This document shows, one piece after another, positions 26,224 to 34,720 of a stretch of DNA of 64,000 nucleotides. Below the pieces are notes generated by a model. It was not told the DNA's origin. It did not search any database and saw only the letters and a program-made list of their open reading frames with translations. The stretch comes from Bradyrhizobium sp. CCGUVB1N3. GTDB taxonomy: Bacteria > Pseudomonadota > Alphaproteobacteria > Rhizobiales > Xanthobacteraceae. The stretch spans positions 9,818,386 to 9,882,385 of the forward strand of contig NZ_JANADR010000001.1 of NCBI RefSeq assembly GCF_024199925.1, written 5' to 3'. Position 1 is the stretch's first letter. Each line of letters begins with the position of its first letter. The translations under genes were made by a program, and so were the position numbers.

Positions 26224-26400
26224 GTGCTGCCGTCTGGTCGTTTAAACCAGCGTACAACTCAACAGCGAATGGCGTTCTCGCAATCATTGGGAAACGGCCG
26301 GCGCTCCCAACCTTTCCCATTCCGTTCTAATTTTTCAGGTCCCTCATTTGCTCGATCGGCAAGTGGGAATATCTCCCTGGGGGCTGGATGCTAGTTGCGC

Positions 26401-27555
26401 TTAATGGGGTCGTATTGTTAGACGCGCCGCTTCGGCCTCTATTCGTAACGGAAGCTCATCAAGCGATGACACGACACGCTCGGAGAATTTCACTCGATGC
26501 TTGATAAGAAGATCGCTGAAGGCCCTGTCTCCGCGCCATAGATCGACATGCGGCAGATAGCTCGTGTGAATGAAATCAATTGCATCGGAGCGTTTGATCG
26601 GGCGCGCCTCGCGATGAAAAGCGAAGAGAATTTGCGCCGCGATCAGCGCCCCTTCCTCTCCGAGCATGTCCTTCCAGGCCGGCACCTGCCTTGACAACTC
26701 CTCCGGTGATAAGGTTTCGGCACGAAATGTCTTGAGTTCCGTCTTTATTTTAGATAGCTCCGCACGACCGTCAGGTGACAATGCTTGTTCACCCTCTAAC
26801 GCAAGAGCGTCGTCTATTCTCCTGCGCAGATCGTCTTCATTGCTTAGCATGCTTCGTAGATCTTCAAGCATGATGCAAATTTTTGCCGAGAGTGCATCGC
26901 GACGTTCTGCAATCGGATCGCCACGGTCATAGAGATCGAAATAGGTCGCATAAACTGAAACTGGGTCTGTGATATGAAAGCGAAGTTTGGCGTTTGCCGC
27001 TTGACGTGTCATGTCTTCGGACAAGTAACGGGCCAAATCCCCGTCCGTCGCGAAGTCGCGCGCAAACAAAAGTGGCCACCGTCGTCCGTGGAGCTGGCTT
27101 GCATGTGATGAGCAATCCCTAATCCATGCAGCCAGATACTTCCGGTCCGAATGCACGCGCCTTTCAAAGTTACTTGAAGCAGGATGATTGATGACTTCGG
27201 ATATTAGGTGCTCCAGGACATTCTCGATCTCAATTTCTTCGAGTTCGACGTGTGGCACCCACAAACCATCGTTCGAAAAGCGAGCTCCCCGTCCGAGATC
27301 GCTGGGATAGGGCAATGCATTTCGCCCGCACAGTTCGCTCAACATGCGAGCGCGCTCCATTCGGTCGGCGCGATGTTCTTGGCTAGCCTTTTGCAGCAGT
27401 TCGAAAACCACATGATAAGATAAGCCAATTTCGACCTGTCCAGCGCGGACTAGGTTCCTTAGGATACCTCGGACTTGCTCCGCAGACGAGCCCGAGGGAG
27501 CACGGTACATCCTCGCGTAATCCGATGTATCGAGATGAAGTCGTACCGGGCGCAT
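26401..27555 (-). CDS. PIN-like domain protein (probable nuclease effector)
   Basis: A 384-residue protein with PIN-like ends: Asp9 in LHLDTSDY on strand 1, Glu52 in YHVVFELL, and a distal acidic cluster Asp324/327/338/343 (SDAIDFIHTSYLPHVDLWRGD). About 250 mostly helical residues are inserted between them. PIN domains are metal-dependent RNases. It is the third gene of a tight operon with a SEFIR protein (9-bp gap) and a membrane protein. The large insert and this partnership are unusual. An effector in an anti-phage system is likely but inferred. Confidence 0.7.
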   Translation of the reverse strand: MRPVRLHLDTSDYARMYRAPSGSSAEQVRGILRNLVRAGQVEIGLSYHVVFELLQKASQEHRADRMERARMLSELCGRNALPYPSDLGRGARFSNDGLWVPHVELEEIEIENVLEHLISEVINHPASSNFERRVHSDRKYLAAWIRDCSSHASQLHGRRWPLLFARDFATDGDLARYLSEDMTRQAANAKLRFHITDPVSVYATYFDLYDRGDPIAERRDALSAKICIMLEDLRSMLSNEDDLRRRIDDALALEGEQALSPDGRAELSKIKTELKTFRAETLSPEELSRQVPAWKDMLGEEGALIAAQILFAFHREARPIKRSDAIDFIHTSYLPHVDLWRGDRAFSDLLIKHRVKFSERVVSSLDELPLRIEAEAARLTIRPH

Positions 27556-27564
27556 GCTGCAAGC

Positions 27565-29007
27565 CTAGGGTCGAGTCTCAAGCCTGTCGAGGTTGGCCAA
27601 TCCACGTATGTTAAGGGCATTGTATTGCCAACGTGGCAGCCATCTGCCTTTAGCTCCGTCCAAAGAATAGGTCTGCGCCAATTGCTCTAGCTCCGCCTTG
27701 TCTTTGACGCCGATCGCAGGAGCGAGTTTTGAAAAATAGCGCTTGGACTCGGATCGCGCAAAAAGTTCGAACGGAGGACGAAACCGGAATGTCGAGTACA
27801 TGAGCGTCTCTGGATACCAATGGTCGTAGCTTCCCGTGAAGGTCGTTGCTCGTAGAAACAAAATGAAATCACCGGCCATGAGCTGCGCGAATGGAATGCC
27901 AGTTGTATGGCTACGCTGTTCTAGGAGGTCGGCCCTCAGCGAAACACGACGTAGTTCGACTTCCTTGGGGCGCAGCGCTTCCAGGGGACTCCAGATGATC
28001 GAGTACGGCTGCATCGCCTCATCGTCGCGATGCTCACTACTTCGGATAAAGAAACGCAGTTCGATTAGCTCATTTACGACATCAAAGCGCTCATATTTGA
28101 GTAGGATCCCGACAGTGTACAGGAATAGCTCGTGGATGATGAATTTGAAGTTGTCCCAATCCCAAGTCCGATAAGAAGTGACGTTTTCCGGTCGCGACAT
28201 GAATGGAATGATCTGCTCAAAAAAGCGCTGCAGCGACCTTGCTGTCTCCGATCCGGCCTGCGGCGCGGTAGTCATCAAGACTTCGATGAACTCATTTCGA
28301 TACGGTAGAAATTTTTCAATGCTGTCGAGAGTTGCCTGGGGGAAGTCAGACGAAGAGGGGTCGACGTAGAAGTCCTTAAAAGCGGTGACCAGCGTGCCAA
28401 GAAAGCTATCGAGCGAACTCGTCGATAGAGAGAGCTGGCCTAGCGCCTCAGTGGAGGCATTCTCGACGGCTCGTTTCGCTCTGCTGCGTGCCAAATCTAT
28501 CGGTTGATCTTCTTTCAGGAACACCGGCATCTTCCCGACAGCCGGCTTAACATAGAGCGGCTTGTCGTAGAGCCATCGAAGAAGCTGTTCGAAATTTGAC
28601 CCATACAGTGCTTCGGTCATTAGGATATACACGCGGGACGTAAAGAAGCGAGGTAGATAAGGTTCGCCGTTTTCGTCGACCTCGGGCACGATTGCGACGA
28701 ATTTGGTTTGGTCGGTCTTGTTGTAAATCTCCGCTGACATGATTTGGGATTCGGTGCCGACGCCGCCTGCTCGCTTGTCGGCCTTATCCGCGTATTTTTT
28801 ATCGCATATAACCAGTACCTTGGTGACTTTTGGATCGGTCACCATCGACTCCATGTAAGCATGCGCGTCCTGTCCCTCGCGCAGGTCCCACTTGTCGAGG
28901 CGAACCTCGATACCGTTGTGTACCAGCTCTGTTGCAAGCTCCATCACCCATTGCTCGTGCTTGGGGGAGCTCCAGCAGTATGAAATGAAGGCAACTGGAT
29001 TTGACAT
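27565..29007 (-). CDS. SEFIR/TIR-domain protein, defence-associated
   Basis: A 480-residue protein. Residues 1-150 form a SEFIR/TIR-like domain: VAFISYCWSSPKHEQWVMEL, GIEVRLDKWDLREGQDA, KVLVICDKKYADKA, then GVGTESQIMSAEIY. Bacterial SEFIR and TIR domains usually cleave NAD in abortive infection; the Glu in LREGQD is a possible catalytic residue. The remaining 330 residues are helical and probably sense infection or oligomerise. ATG at 29007 lies 10 bp after the upstream stop. Lone SEFIR defence proteins are known; the link with PIN-like and membrane partners is the novelty. Confidence 0.85.
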   Translation of the reverse strand: MSNPVAFISYCWSSPKHEQWVMELATELVHNGIEVRLDKWDLREGQDAHAYMESMVTDPKVTKVLVICDKKYADKADKRAGGVGTESQIMSAEIYNKTDQTKFVAIVPEVDENGEPYLPRFFTSRVYILMTEALYGSNFEQLLRWLYDKPLYVKPAVGKMPVFLKEDQPIDLARSRAKRAVENASTEALGQLSLSTSSLDSFLGTLVTAFKDFYVDPSSSDFPQATLDSIEKFLPYRNEFIEVLMTTAPQAGSETARSLQRFFEQIIPFMSRPENVTSYRTWDWDNFKFIIHELFLYTVGILLKYERFDVVNELIELRFFIRSSEHRDDEAMQPYSIIWSPLEALRPKEVELRRVSLRADLLEQRSHTTGIPFAQLMAGDFILFLRATTFTGSYDHWYPETLMYSTFRFRPPFELFARSESKRYFSKLAPAIGVKDKAELEQLAQTYSLDGAKGRWLPRWQYNALNIRGLANLDRLETRP

Positions 29008-29017
29008 TGCTGGTCTC

Positions 29018-29797
29018 TTAACGGGTTCGCAGAAGGTCAAAGGGGCCGCGGGACTGTGTGGCGCGCCGTTCTACATCTTCGTGCAGGCGCGGATGCTCAT
29101 CGTCGAAGAAACCCATATTTCGCAATGCGCGTATGACTTCGTCCCAAGTCAATTCGTCCGGCCAACTGTCCTGTCGTCGCCGAGCATAGTTGAATCCGGA
29201 CGACCCGCCTGCGTAGATGATCGTACCGTCGACGATGCTCCGCTCCAGATCACTTCGGACGATAACCCGCGATCGCGACGGATCGTGATTGTCTTGCAGT
29301 ATGCCGCGCAAACGAGAATCGTGGATCTGAATCATCGCGACGGTGGATGCAATCACATCGACGCTCATTTCATCGGAGTACTCGATGAATTCGGAGAATG
29401 ACTTTAAGGTTTCAGACGGCAGCGGCTTTACGAAATCAACTTGTACGACGTCAAAGGGCAGGGTTTCTTGATCGCACTGCGTGATCAGTGTTTGCAAAGC
29501 CTTTGCGGTCTGTTCTGCATAAGCACCCACTTGGGCCAATGCGAGTGGCAACATCGCTCTTAGAGCAGTCTGCTTTTGTCGGCGTCTTCGTGTTTCCAGC
29601 TTTTCACTGTGGGCCAAGGAACGATTGGTGTTCCAATATGCGATGGTGGCCGCAACCACCGCGACGCTTGCGCCGATCAATGTTTGCCAACCTTGTAGCC
29701 ACTTGGCAAATCCGTCCGGCAAAGGTCCAAAAATGCCGAGCCACACTGTAACTAGCACAATTAGGATCAATAGAATTGGGAACCACGGGTCACGCAT
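29018..29797 (-). CDS. two-helix membrane protein, first gene of SEFIR operon
   Basis: A 259-residue protein. Two N-terminal membrane segments (residues 4-24 and 37-55) form a hairpin, then a basic segment (KLETRRRRQKQTALRAM) and a cytoplasmic helical domain. The C-terminal part DELTWDEVIRALRNMGFFDDEHPRLHEDV is acidic. It likely anchors the SEFIR/PIN partners at the membrane or senses membrane events. It is the promoter-proximal gene. No family is recognised. Confidence 0.7.
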   Translation of the reverse strand: MRDPWFPILLILIVLVTVWLGIFGPLPDGFAKWLQGWQTLIGASVAVVAATIAYWNTNRSLAHSEKLETRRRRQKQTALRAMLPLALAQVGAYAEQTAKALQTLITQCDQETLPFDVVQVDFVKPLPSETLKSFSEFIEYSDEMSVDVIASTVAMIQIHDSRLRGILQDNHDPSRSRVIVRSDLERSIVDGTIIYAGGSSGFNYARRRQDSWPDELTWDEVIRALRNMGFFDDEHPRLHEDVERRATQSRGPFDLLRTR

Positions 29798-29869
29798 GTG
29801 TTGTCGCTAAGCCCGGCCGTCACGGGCTGTTCTCCCGGCGATCTGTCTCGTCACGGTATCTGACGGCAG

Positions 29870-30044
29870 TCAGAACATGACTTGATCTCGCGGTGTGAAT
29901 GATAAGTTTGTTGCGGTGATATTTCTGAGCTCGTCCGAAAAGAAGCATTTGATGCCTGGTCCGCTTGTTCGGCCGCCTGTGCGATCGTAGGCCCAGAAAT
30001 ATTCGAACCCGCGGTTGTCTTTCTTGCGAACCTTGAATTCGATC
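29870..30044 (-). pseudogene. C-terminal fragment of the IS-split AbiEii-like gene
   Basis: 58 codons from the IS5 edge to TGA at 29870: IEFKVRKKDNRGFEYFWAYDR, then GPGIKCFFSDELRNI. This resembles the last strands of WYL-like domains. Joined to the main fragment at 30983-31989 through one TTA target copy, the frame runs without a break, giving a 394-residue protein. Confidence 0.8.
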
Positions 30045-30047
30045 TTA

Positions 30048-30979
30048 GAGTCTGACTCAAAATTGCATTGCTGTTTTTATGGCTGCGATGCGCCTTGTCA
30101 TGAGTTGGACGGAGGCGAGGAAGAGCCAGGCAGTTGCGCTTTCGATGGTTCGCTCGAAGTCCTTGGCCAATCTGCGGTTGCGGCCGAGCCAGGCGAAGGT
30201 TCGTTCGACCACCCAGCGGCGCGGAAGCACCTCGAAGCCCTGTGCGGCATCGGAGCGCTTGATGATCTCGACAGTCCACCGGCCGATCTTTCCCAGCACC
30301 GCCTTGAGCTTTCCGCCGGCATAGCCGCCATCGGCGAAGATATGGCGCAGCCAGGGGAAGCGGTAGCGAATGCTGCACAGGACATCTGGCGCGCCATCGC
30401 GATCCTGGACGTCGGCAGCGTGAACGATCGCGCCGACCAGGAGCCCTTGGGTGTCGGTGACGATGTGGCGCTTTCGACCCTTGATCTTCTTCCCCGCGTC
30501 GTAGCCGCGAGGGCCGCCACCTTCGGTGGTCTTGACCGATTGGCTGTCGATCACACCAGCCGTCGGCGAGGCCTCCCGGCCGATCGCCTCGCGCGCCAGC
30601 ATCAGGAGTGCGTGGTTGATCGATTGCCACAATCCGCTGTCCCGCCATTGGTAGAAATAGTACTGCACCGTGGTCATTGGTGGAAACAGAGTGGGCGGCA
30701 GCATGCGCCACGGCAACCCGCCGCGCAGCAGATAGAGCACTGCCTCGACGATGTCCCGATAGCTCCATTTCGGGCGCCGCCCGCGCTTGGCCCGCACAGG
30801 AAGCAACCTCTCCAGCACGACCCATTCCGCATCCGTCAAGTCGCTTGGCAAACGCAGCTCCTCTCGGGCAAACTGTGCCCGAGTGATATCAGTCCACATT
30901 CTCGATCCCTTTGATGCTTCGCAACACCAATGGAATCAGAACTCGCTGATATCACTCAACTTATTTTTCGGTCGGACAC
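30048..30979 (-). mobile_element. IS5-family insertion sequence, copy 1
   Basis: 932 bp, flanked by TTA at 30045-30047 and 30980-30982 (3-bp target duplication). Ends are imperfect inverted repeats (GTGTCCGACCG versus GAGTCTGACTC). One transposase gene fills it. The sequence is the same as copy 2 at 63070, in opposite orientation. It splits an AbiEii-like gene, and removing it with one TTA restores that frame, so it inserted at this site. Confidence 0.9.
30057..30899 (-). CDS. IS5-family DDE transposase
   Basis: A 280-residue transposase. The N-terminal DUF4096-type domain (LTDAEWVVLERLLP, WRMLPPTLFPPMTTVQYYFYQW) is followed by the DDE core: Asp in GVIDSQSVKT, Asp in FADGGYAGGK and Glu in VVERTFAWLGRNRRL. 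Single-frame and full length, so probably active. Identical to the copy at 63150-63992. Confidence 0.95.
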   Translation of the reverse strand: MWTDITRAQFAREELRLPSDLTDAEWVVLERLLPVRAKRGRRPKWSYRDIVEAVLYLLRGGLPWRMLPPTLFPPMTTVQYYFYQWRDSGLWQSINHALLMLAREAIGREASPTAGVIDSQSVKTTEGGGPRGYDAGKKIKGRKRHIVTDTQGLLVGAIVHAADVQDRDGAPDVLCSIRYRFPWLRHIFADGGYAGGKLKAVLGKIGRWTVEIIKRSDAAQGFEVLPRRWVVERTFAWLGRNRRLAKDFERTIESATAWLFLASVQLMTRRIAAIKTAMQF

Positions 30980-31989
30980 TTATAGGGCTCCATCAACCGC
31001 CGGACGCCGTGATACTCCGCTTCGATCATGGTTCGTGACCGACCCGCTTCGATAATGATTTGGCGTGCGCCAGGAATGAAGCTTCCACCGTAAGCGAATG
31101 CTCTAGAAACGGGACGTCTAATACCGCCAGTGGGACCTGCCATAGCCGGCTCGAGCAACCCGAAGAGGTCCTCAATCAGTGCGGCAAAGCGACCCTGGAT
31201 CATGTCAAAACTGATGCGGCTTGCCCTAGGCGTCACAAGATCGTCCCAAAGGCTGCGGAAGAGTTGAAGCGGAACAGCGAGCAATTGCGTTCGCGCCTGC
31301 TGGGCTTCAGCGTCGTAGATCGATTTCTTTAGAAACGTGCGCACCACCTCGGCACGACTGACCGGGAAGTCTTTGCTGAAGACGATCGAGTAGAACAGGT
31401 CGAAGAGATCCTGGGCCTTGCGCCGGAAGAGCAAGGTGGTCAGTTTCGAGGCCAGAAGTTCTTCAAGCTTCTGACAACGGATTGATCCCGAGCAGGCGAT
31501 CTGGTCGGAATAAGGATGCAGCAGCGGCCGCGTCTGGATCGGCAGGTATGGCTTTTCAAATTCGCTGATATCGAGGTGAGAGCGCAGGGTCACACTCTCT
31601 TCTGCATAGAATCCCTTGAAGTACACCCGCACTTCCAGGGCGTGGACATCGGGAATCTTCAACTGCTTTTCTGCAACGCGGGTCCGGTCCATGACGAACT
31701 GAACGCCGCTGCCGGCTTTGGCTGCTTCGAGAACCTCGTTCAGGTCAGCATGGAGCTGGGGTTCGTCGAGGGCGGTCTCGCAGGAAAAGTCCAGGTCCTT
31801 GGAATATCGCGTACCGGGCAAATAGCCTTTGCGAATGCCATTGCCTCCTTTGAGAACCAGAAGGTTCGAAAGTCGCTGATGCGCAAAAATTTCGCGCAAG
31901 AGCCAGCCATGGACGTAGTCACGCTCGACATTCTGCGGGGAGATATCCAGCTCGGCGGCTTTTTGCTCGATTTCGGTATCGGTAATCAT
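30961..31989 (-). pseudogene. AbiEii-type nucleotidyltransferase toxin, 3' end cut by IS5
   Basis: The residual frame of 342 codons ends with six codons read from the IS. It is an AbiEii/AbiGii-family nucleotidyltransferase: LLVLKGGNGIRKGY (G-G/S motif) and YSKDLDFS (D-x-D) are the catalytic signatures. A central helical region follows, and a WYL-like tail begins at RRLMEPYK. The IS removes the last 57 residues of the restored 394-residue protein. Type IV toxins of this family transfer nucleotides to tRNA or other targets. No dedicated antitoxin adjoins it; the divergent AbiEi gene is 283 bp away. Confidence 0.8.
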
Positions 31990-32272
31990 TGAGTTGGAAA
32001 TCGTCTGTCCTGATCAGCAAATCGGGTGACCAAGACTGGCTCGGTTCGGCCCATTTCGCTTGTAAGCAGGAACTGTAGCAACTTAAGCGAAATTGTTCTA
32101 TCTTTGTTCGGCTTTCAGCTTTGTGCCATCGGGGTTTTCCCCCTTTTTCACCCTTTAAAGCAGCGACCAAAAGCATTTGGTTTACATATCATCAAAAATA
32201 TCAATTGTCGGTTGATCTGCGGATCCATCTTCGAACTGGAGATTGGTTTGAAGTTGTGCTATTATATCAAGT

Positions 32273-33127
32273 ATGGATAGACAAAAAAGCCAACTCTTAA
32301 ACCAGCTCGATAAGCTCCTTCCCGAAGGGTTGGTGGTCGATTCTGCTTGGCTCAAGCGGCAGGGCTATTCCACCCAGCTCCAACATCTCTATGTGCAGCG
32401 CGGTTGGCTTGAACAGCCAGCCCGAGGGGTCTTCCGGCGGCCACGCTATGAACTGAGCTGGCAGCAAGTGGTGATATCCCTTCAAGGCATCCTGAATTAT
32501 TCACCGCTCGTTCTGGGCGGACGTACGGCGCTCGAATTGCAAGGATACGCTCATTACCTGCCGCAAGCGACGACCCGTGTTCATCTCTACGGCCCCAAGT
32601 CGCCGCCATCCTGGGTCGATAAGCTGCCGCTGTCCGTCAAGTTCGTCTACCATAATGACCGGCGGCTCTTCAAAAACGATCCCGTCTCGAAAGGCATAAG
32701 TAGCGTCCGCTGGAATGTCGAAACCGGAAAGATGACGGACGTCACGGCCTTTCGGGGAGGCGACGTCGCTCAACTGAATTGGGGGCAATGGGACTGGTCT
32801 CTGACCTTGTCAACGCCTGAGCGCGCCGTTTTCGAGCTGCTCGACGAATTGCCAAACAACGAGAGCTTCGAACAGGTTGATGCCCTGCTCGGTGGCCTTG
32901 CCAACCTTCGGCCGGACCGCCTGCAGAAGCTTCTGAAGGATTGCGCAAGCGTAAAGGTCAAGCGTCTCTTCTTCTATTTTGCCGATCGTCACAACCATGC
33001 CTGGCTCAAACGGCTTAACAAGGAAGCCGTCGATCTCGGACACGGCAAACGCATGCTCGTGAAAGGTGGCGTTCTCGACCCGACCTATCAGATAACGGTG
33101 CCGGGAGAGCTCGATGGCGTTCGCTGA
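32273..33127 (+). CDS. AbiEi-family antitoxin
   Basis: A 284-residue type IV antitoxin. The N-terminal winged helix (KLLPEGLVVDSAWLKRQGYSTQLQHLYVQRGWLEQPARGVFRR) binds promoter DNA in this family. The central part (VVISLQGILNYSPLVLGGRTALELQGYAHYL) and the C terminus are typical of AbiEi_3-like proteins. The 3' end overlaps the AbiEii gene by 14 bp. It should repress the operon and counter the toxin. It is divergent from the IS-broken AbiEii gene and might also have served that toxin. Confidence 0.85.
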   Translation: MDRQKSQLLNQLDKLLPEGLVVDSAWLKRQGYSTQLQHLYVQRGWLEQPARGVFRRPRYELSWQQVVISLQGILNYSPLVLGGRTALELQGYAHYLPQATTRVHLYGPKSPPSWVDKLPLSVKFVYHNDRRLFKNDPVSKGISSVRWNVETGKMTDVTAFRGGDVAQLNWGQWDWSLTLSTPERAVFELLDELPNNESFEQVDALLGGLANLRPDRLQKLLKDCASVKVKRLFFYFADRHNHAWLKRLNKEAVDLGHGKRMLVKGGVLDPTYQITVPGELDGVR

Positions 33128-34025
33128 CGTCTACAAAAAACAGGTCGCGCTGCTGTTGCGCCTTCTCCCGCTTGTCACCGAGGAGAAGTGTTTCGCCCTG
33201 AAAGGGGGCACCGCGATCAATCTTTTTGTCCGCGACATGCCACGCCTCTCCGTCGATATCGATCTGACCTATGTTCCTGTCGCGCCGCGAGCTGAATCAC
33301 TTGCCGACATTGATGAGGCCATGAAGCGCATCGTTGCGAAGATAAAAGACAAAATTCCCGGCGCGCAGGTCCATGAGACCCGAAAAGAGGGGACGATCGT
33401 CAAACTCGTGGTTCGCTCGCAGAACGTCCAGATCAAGATTGAAGTCACGCCTGTGCTGCGGGGCTGCGTCTTCGAGCCGGTCCTGACTTCGGTGCGTCCC
33501 GCCGTTGAGGAGGAATTCGGATTCGCTGAGGCTCGTACCGTCTCTTTTGCAGACCTCTATGGCGGAAAGATCGTTGCCGCTTTAGATCGCCAGCATCCGC
33601 GTGATCTGTTCGATATTCGCGATCTTCTTGCCAATGAAGGTATCACCGATGAACTCCGCAAGGCCTTCATCGTCTATCTCTTGAGCCATGACCGGCCGAT
33701 GTTCGAGGTGCTTGGCTCGCCTCAAAAAGACATCAGCGATGAATTCCTTCACGGCTTCGAAGGGATGACGGATCAGCCCATTTTGAAGTATAACCTTATT
33801 GCGGCGCGCAACACCCTAATTCAAGAAATTGTCGGCAACATGCCAGAGGCTCACCGGAAATTTCTCGTATCGTTCGAACGCGGCGAGCCCGATTGGGACC
33901 TCCTCGGCATACCCGCAGCGGCCGAATTGCCGGCCGTCAAGTGGCGTCAGCAGAATCTCGACAAGCTGTCCAAGGAAAAGCGCGCGGAGCTCGTTGTGGC
34001 TCTGGAAAAGGTTCTCTTCAAATAA
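33114..34025 (+). CDS. AbiEii-family nucleotidyltransferase toxin
   Basis: A 303-residue toxin. The motif CFALKGGTAINLFVRDMPRLSVDIDLTYVP holds the G-G-T and the D-x-D (VDIDLTY) of AbiEii nucleotidyltransferases; KIEVTPVLRG supplies the third strand. FADLYGGKIVAALDRQHPRDLFDI is the family's second conserved block. Overlapping the AbiEi gene, it is intact and should give abortive infection. A different subfamily from the broken copy at 30961. Confidence 0.9.
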   Translation: MAFADVYKKQVALLLRLLPLVTEEKCFALKGGTAINLFVRDMPRLSVDIDLTYVPVAPRAESLADIDEAMKRIVAKIKDKIPGAQVHETRKEGTIVKLVVRSQNVQIKIEVTPVLRGCVFEPVLTSVRPAVEEEFGFAEARTVSFADLYGGKIVAALDRQHPRDLFDIRDLLANEGITDELRKAFIVYLLSHDRPMFEVLGSPQKDISDEFLHGFEGMTDQPILKYNLIAARNTLIQEIVGNMPEAHRKFLVSFERGEPDWDLLGIPAAAELPAVKWRQQNLDKLSKEKRAELVVALEKVLFK

Positions 34026-34039
34026 GCCTCGCACCCAGC

Positions 34040-34399
34040 TTACCGACGCGACATGCCTTTCAGCTCCTTGCGACGCTCTGCCATAAGATGTCGTGCTTCG
34101 GCCGTATCGAAACCGGCTTGTTCGAGCTGTTGGATCGTCCCCGATAGCGCGGCGATCTGAGCCTGAATCTGAAGCAGCCTGATGGGGCGCTGCTCTTGCA
34201 CCCTGATGTACCCGCTGAGCAGCGACTTCCGCGCGCGCAGCATTCCCCCCAATCTGAAGATGGGCAGTTTCGAAGTCTCTGCCAGATAATAGACTTTGCG
34301 CCGAAGCTCCCGTGATCCAAACAGGTATTCAGCGATCGCGGCTGCGCCCTCCAACATGTCATTGCCGTATTCGTCGGGGCTGTCGCTCTTCGGGTCCAT
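34040..34399 (-). CDS. small HTH/coiled-coil DNA-binding protein
   Basis: A 119-residue protein from ATG 34399, preceded by GGGAGG. The middle (IAEYLFGSRELRRKVYYLAETSKLPIFRLGGMLRARKSLL) resembles an excisionase-like winged helix used by mobile-element regulators. The C terminus (LLQIQAQIAALSGTIQQLEQAG) is coiled coil. The upstream Met at 34441 lacks support. Convergent with the AbiEii gene. Confidence 0.7.
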   Translation of the reverse strand: MDPKSDSPDEYGNDMLEGAAAIAEYLFGSRELRRKVYYLAETSKLPIFRLGGMLRARKSLLSGYIRVQEQRPIRLLQIQAQIAALSGTIQQLEQAGFDTAEARHLMAERRKELKGMSRR

Positions 34400-34720
34400 T
34401 TGTCCTCCCAATTGCTGTTGATCCATCCCTTGCGACTGCAAAGGACATCCCCGGGGGAGATAGGTCGGAGTATTCGCTTGAACCTAGCTGGCCGGTCTCT
34501 TGGGTGAACTGCCGAAAACAGGTAACTCCGCGATCTTTGCCCGCCTCTGGTCTCAAAGAGCGGGCTTGGGGAAGGCTCCTATTGTCTTTTTTTGGTAGCC
34601 CCAAAGTCAATTTAAAAAGCTGCGATTTCAAAAGGTTACAAAACATTCCGATGAAATGCGTTGCTGACATACACCGGTATCGCGAGCGGTGACGCTGGCT
34701 CATGCCCGGTTATGCAGTCG
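34400..34720. other. intergenic region with hairpin
   Basis: No gene seen. It contains a hairpin GCCCGCCTCT-GGTCTCAA-AGAGCGGGC (about 34540-34566) with a single bulge and a T7 run 20 bp later. It may end plus-strand transcription, but the T run is distant. Confidence 0.4.

Noticed and set aside
29851..30825. 324-codon minus-strand frame across the IS5 edge
   Set aside because: It reads a wrong frame of the transposase and then of the broken AbiEii tail; not a fusion gene.
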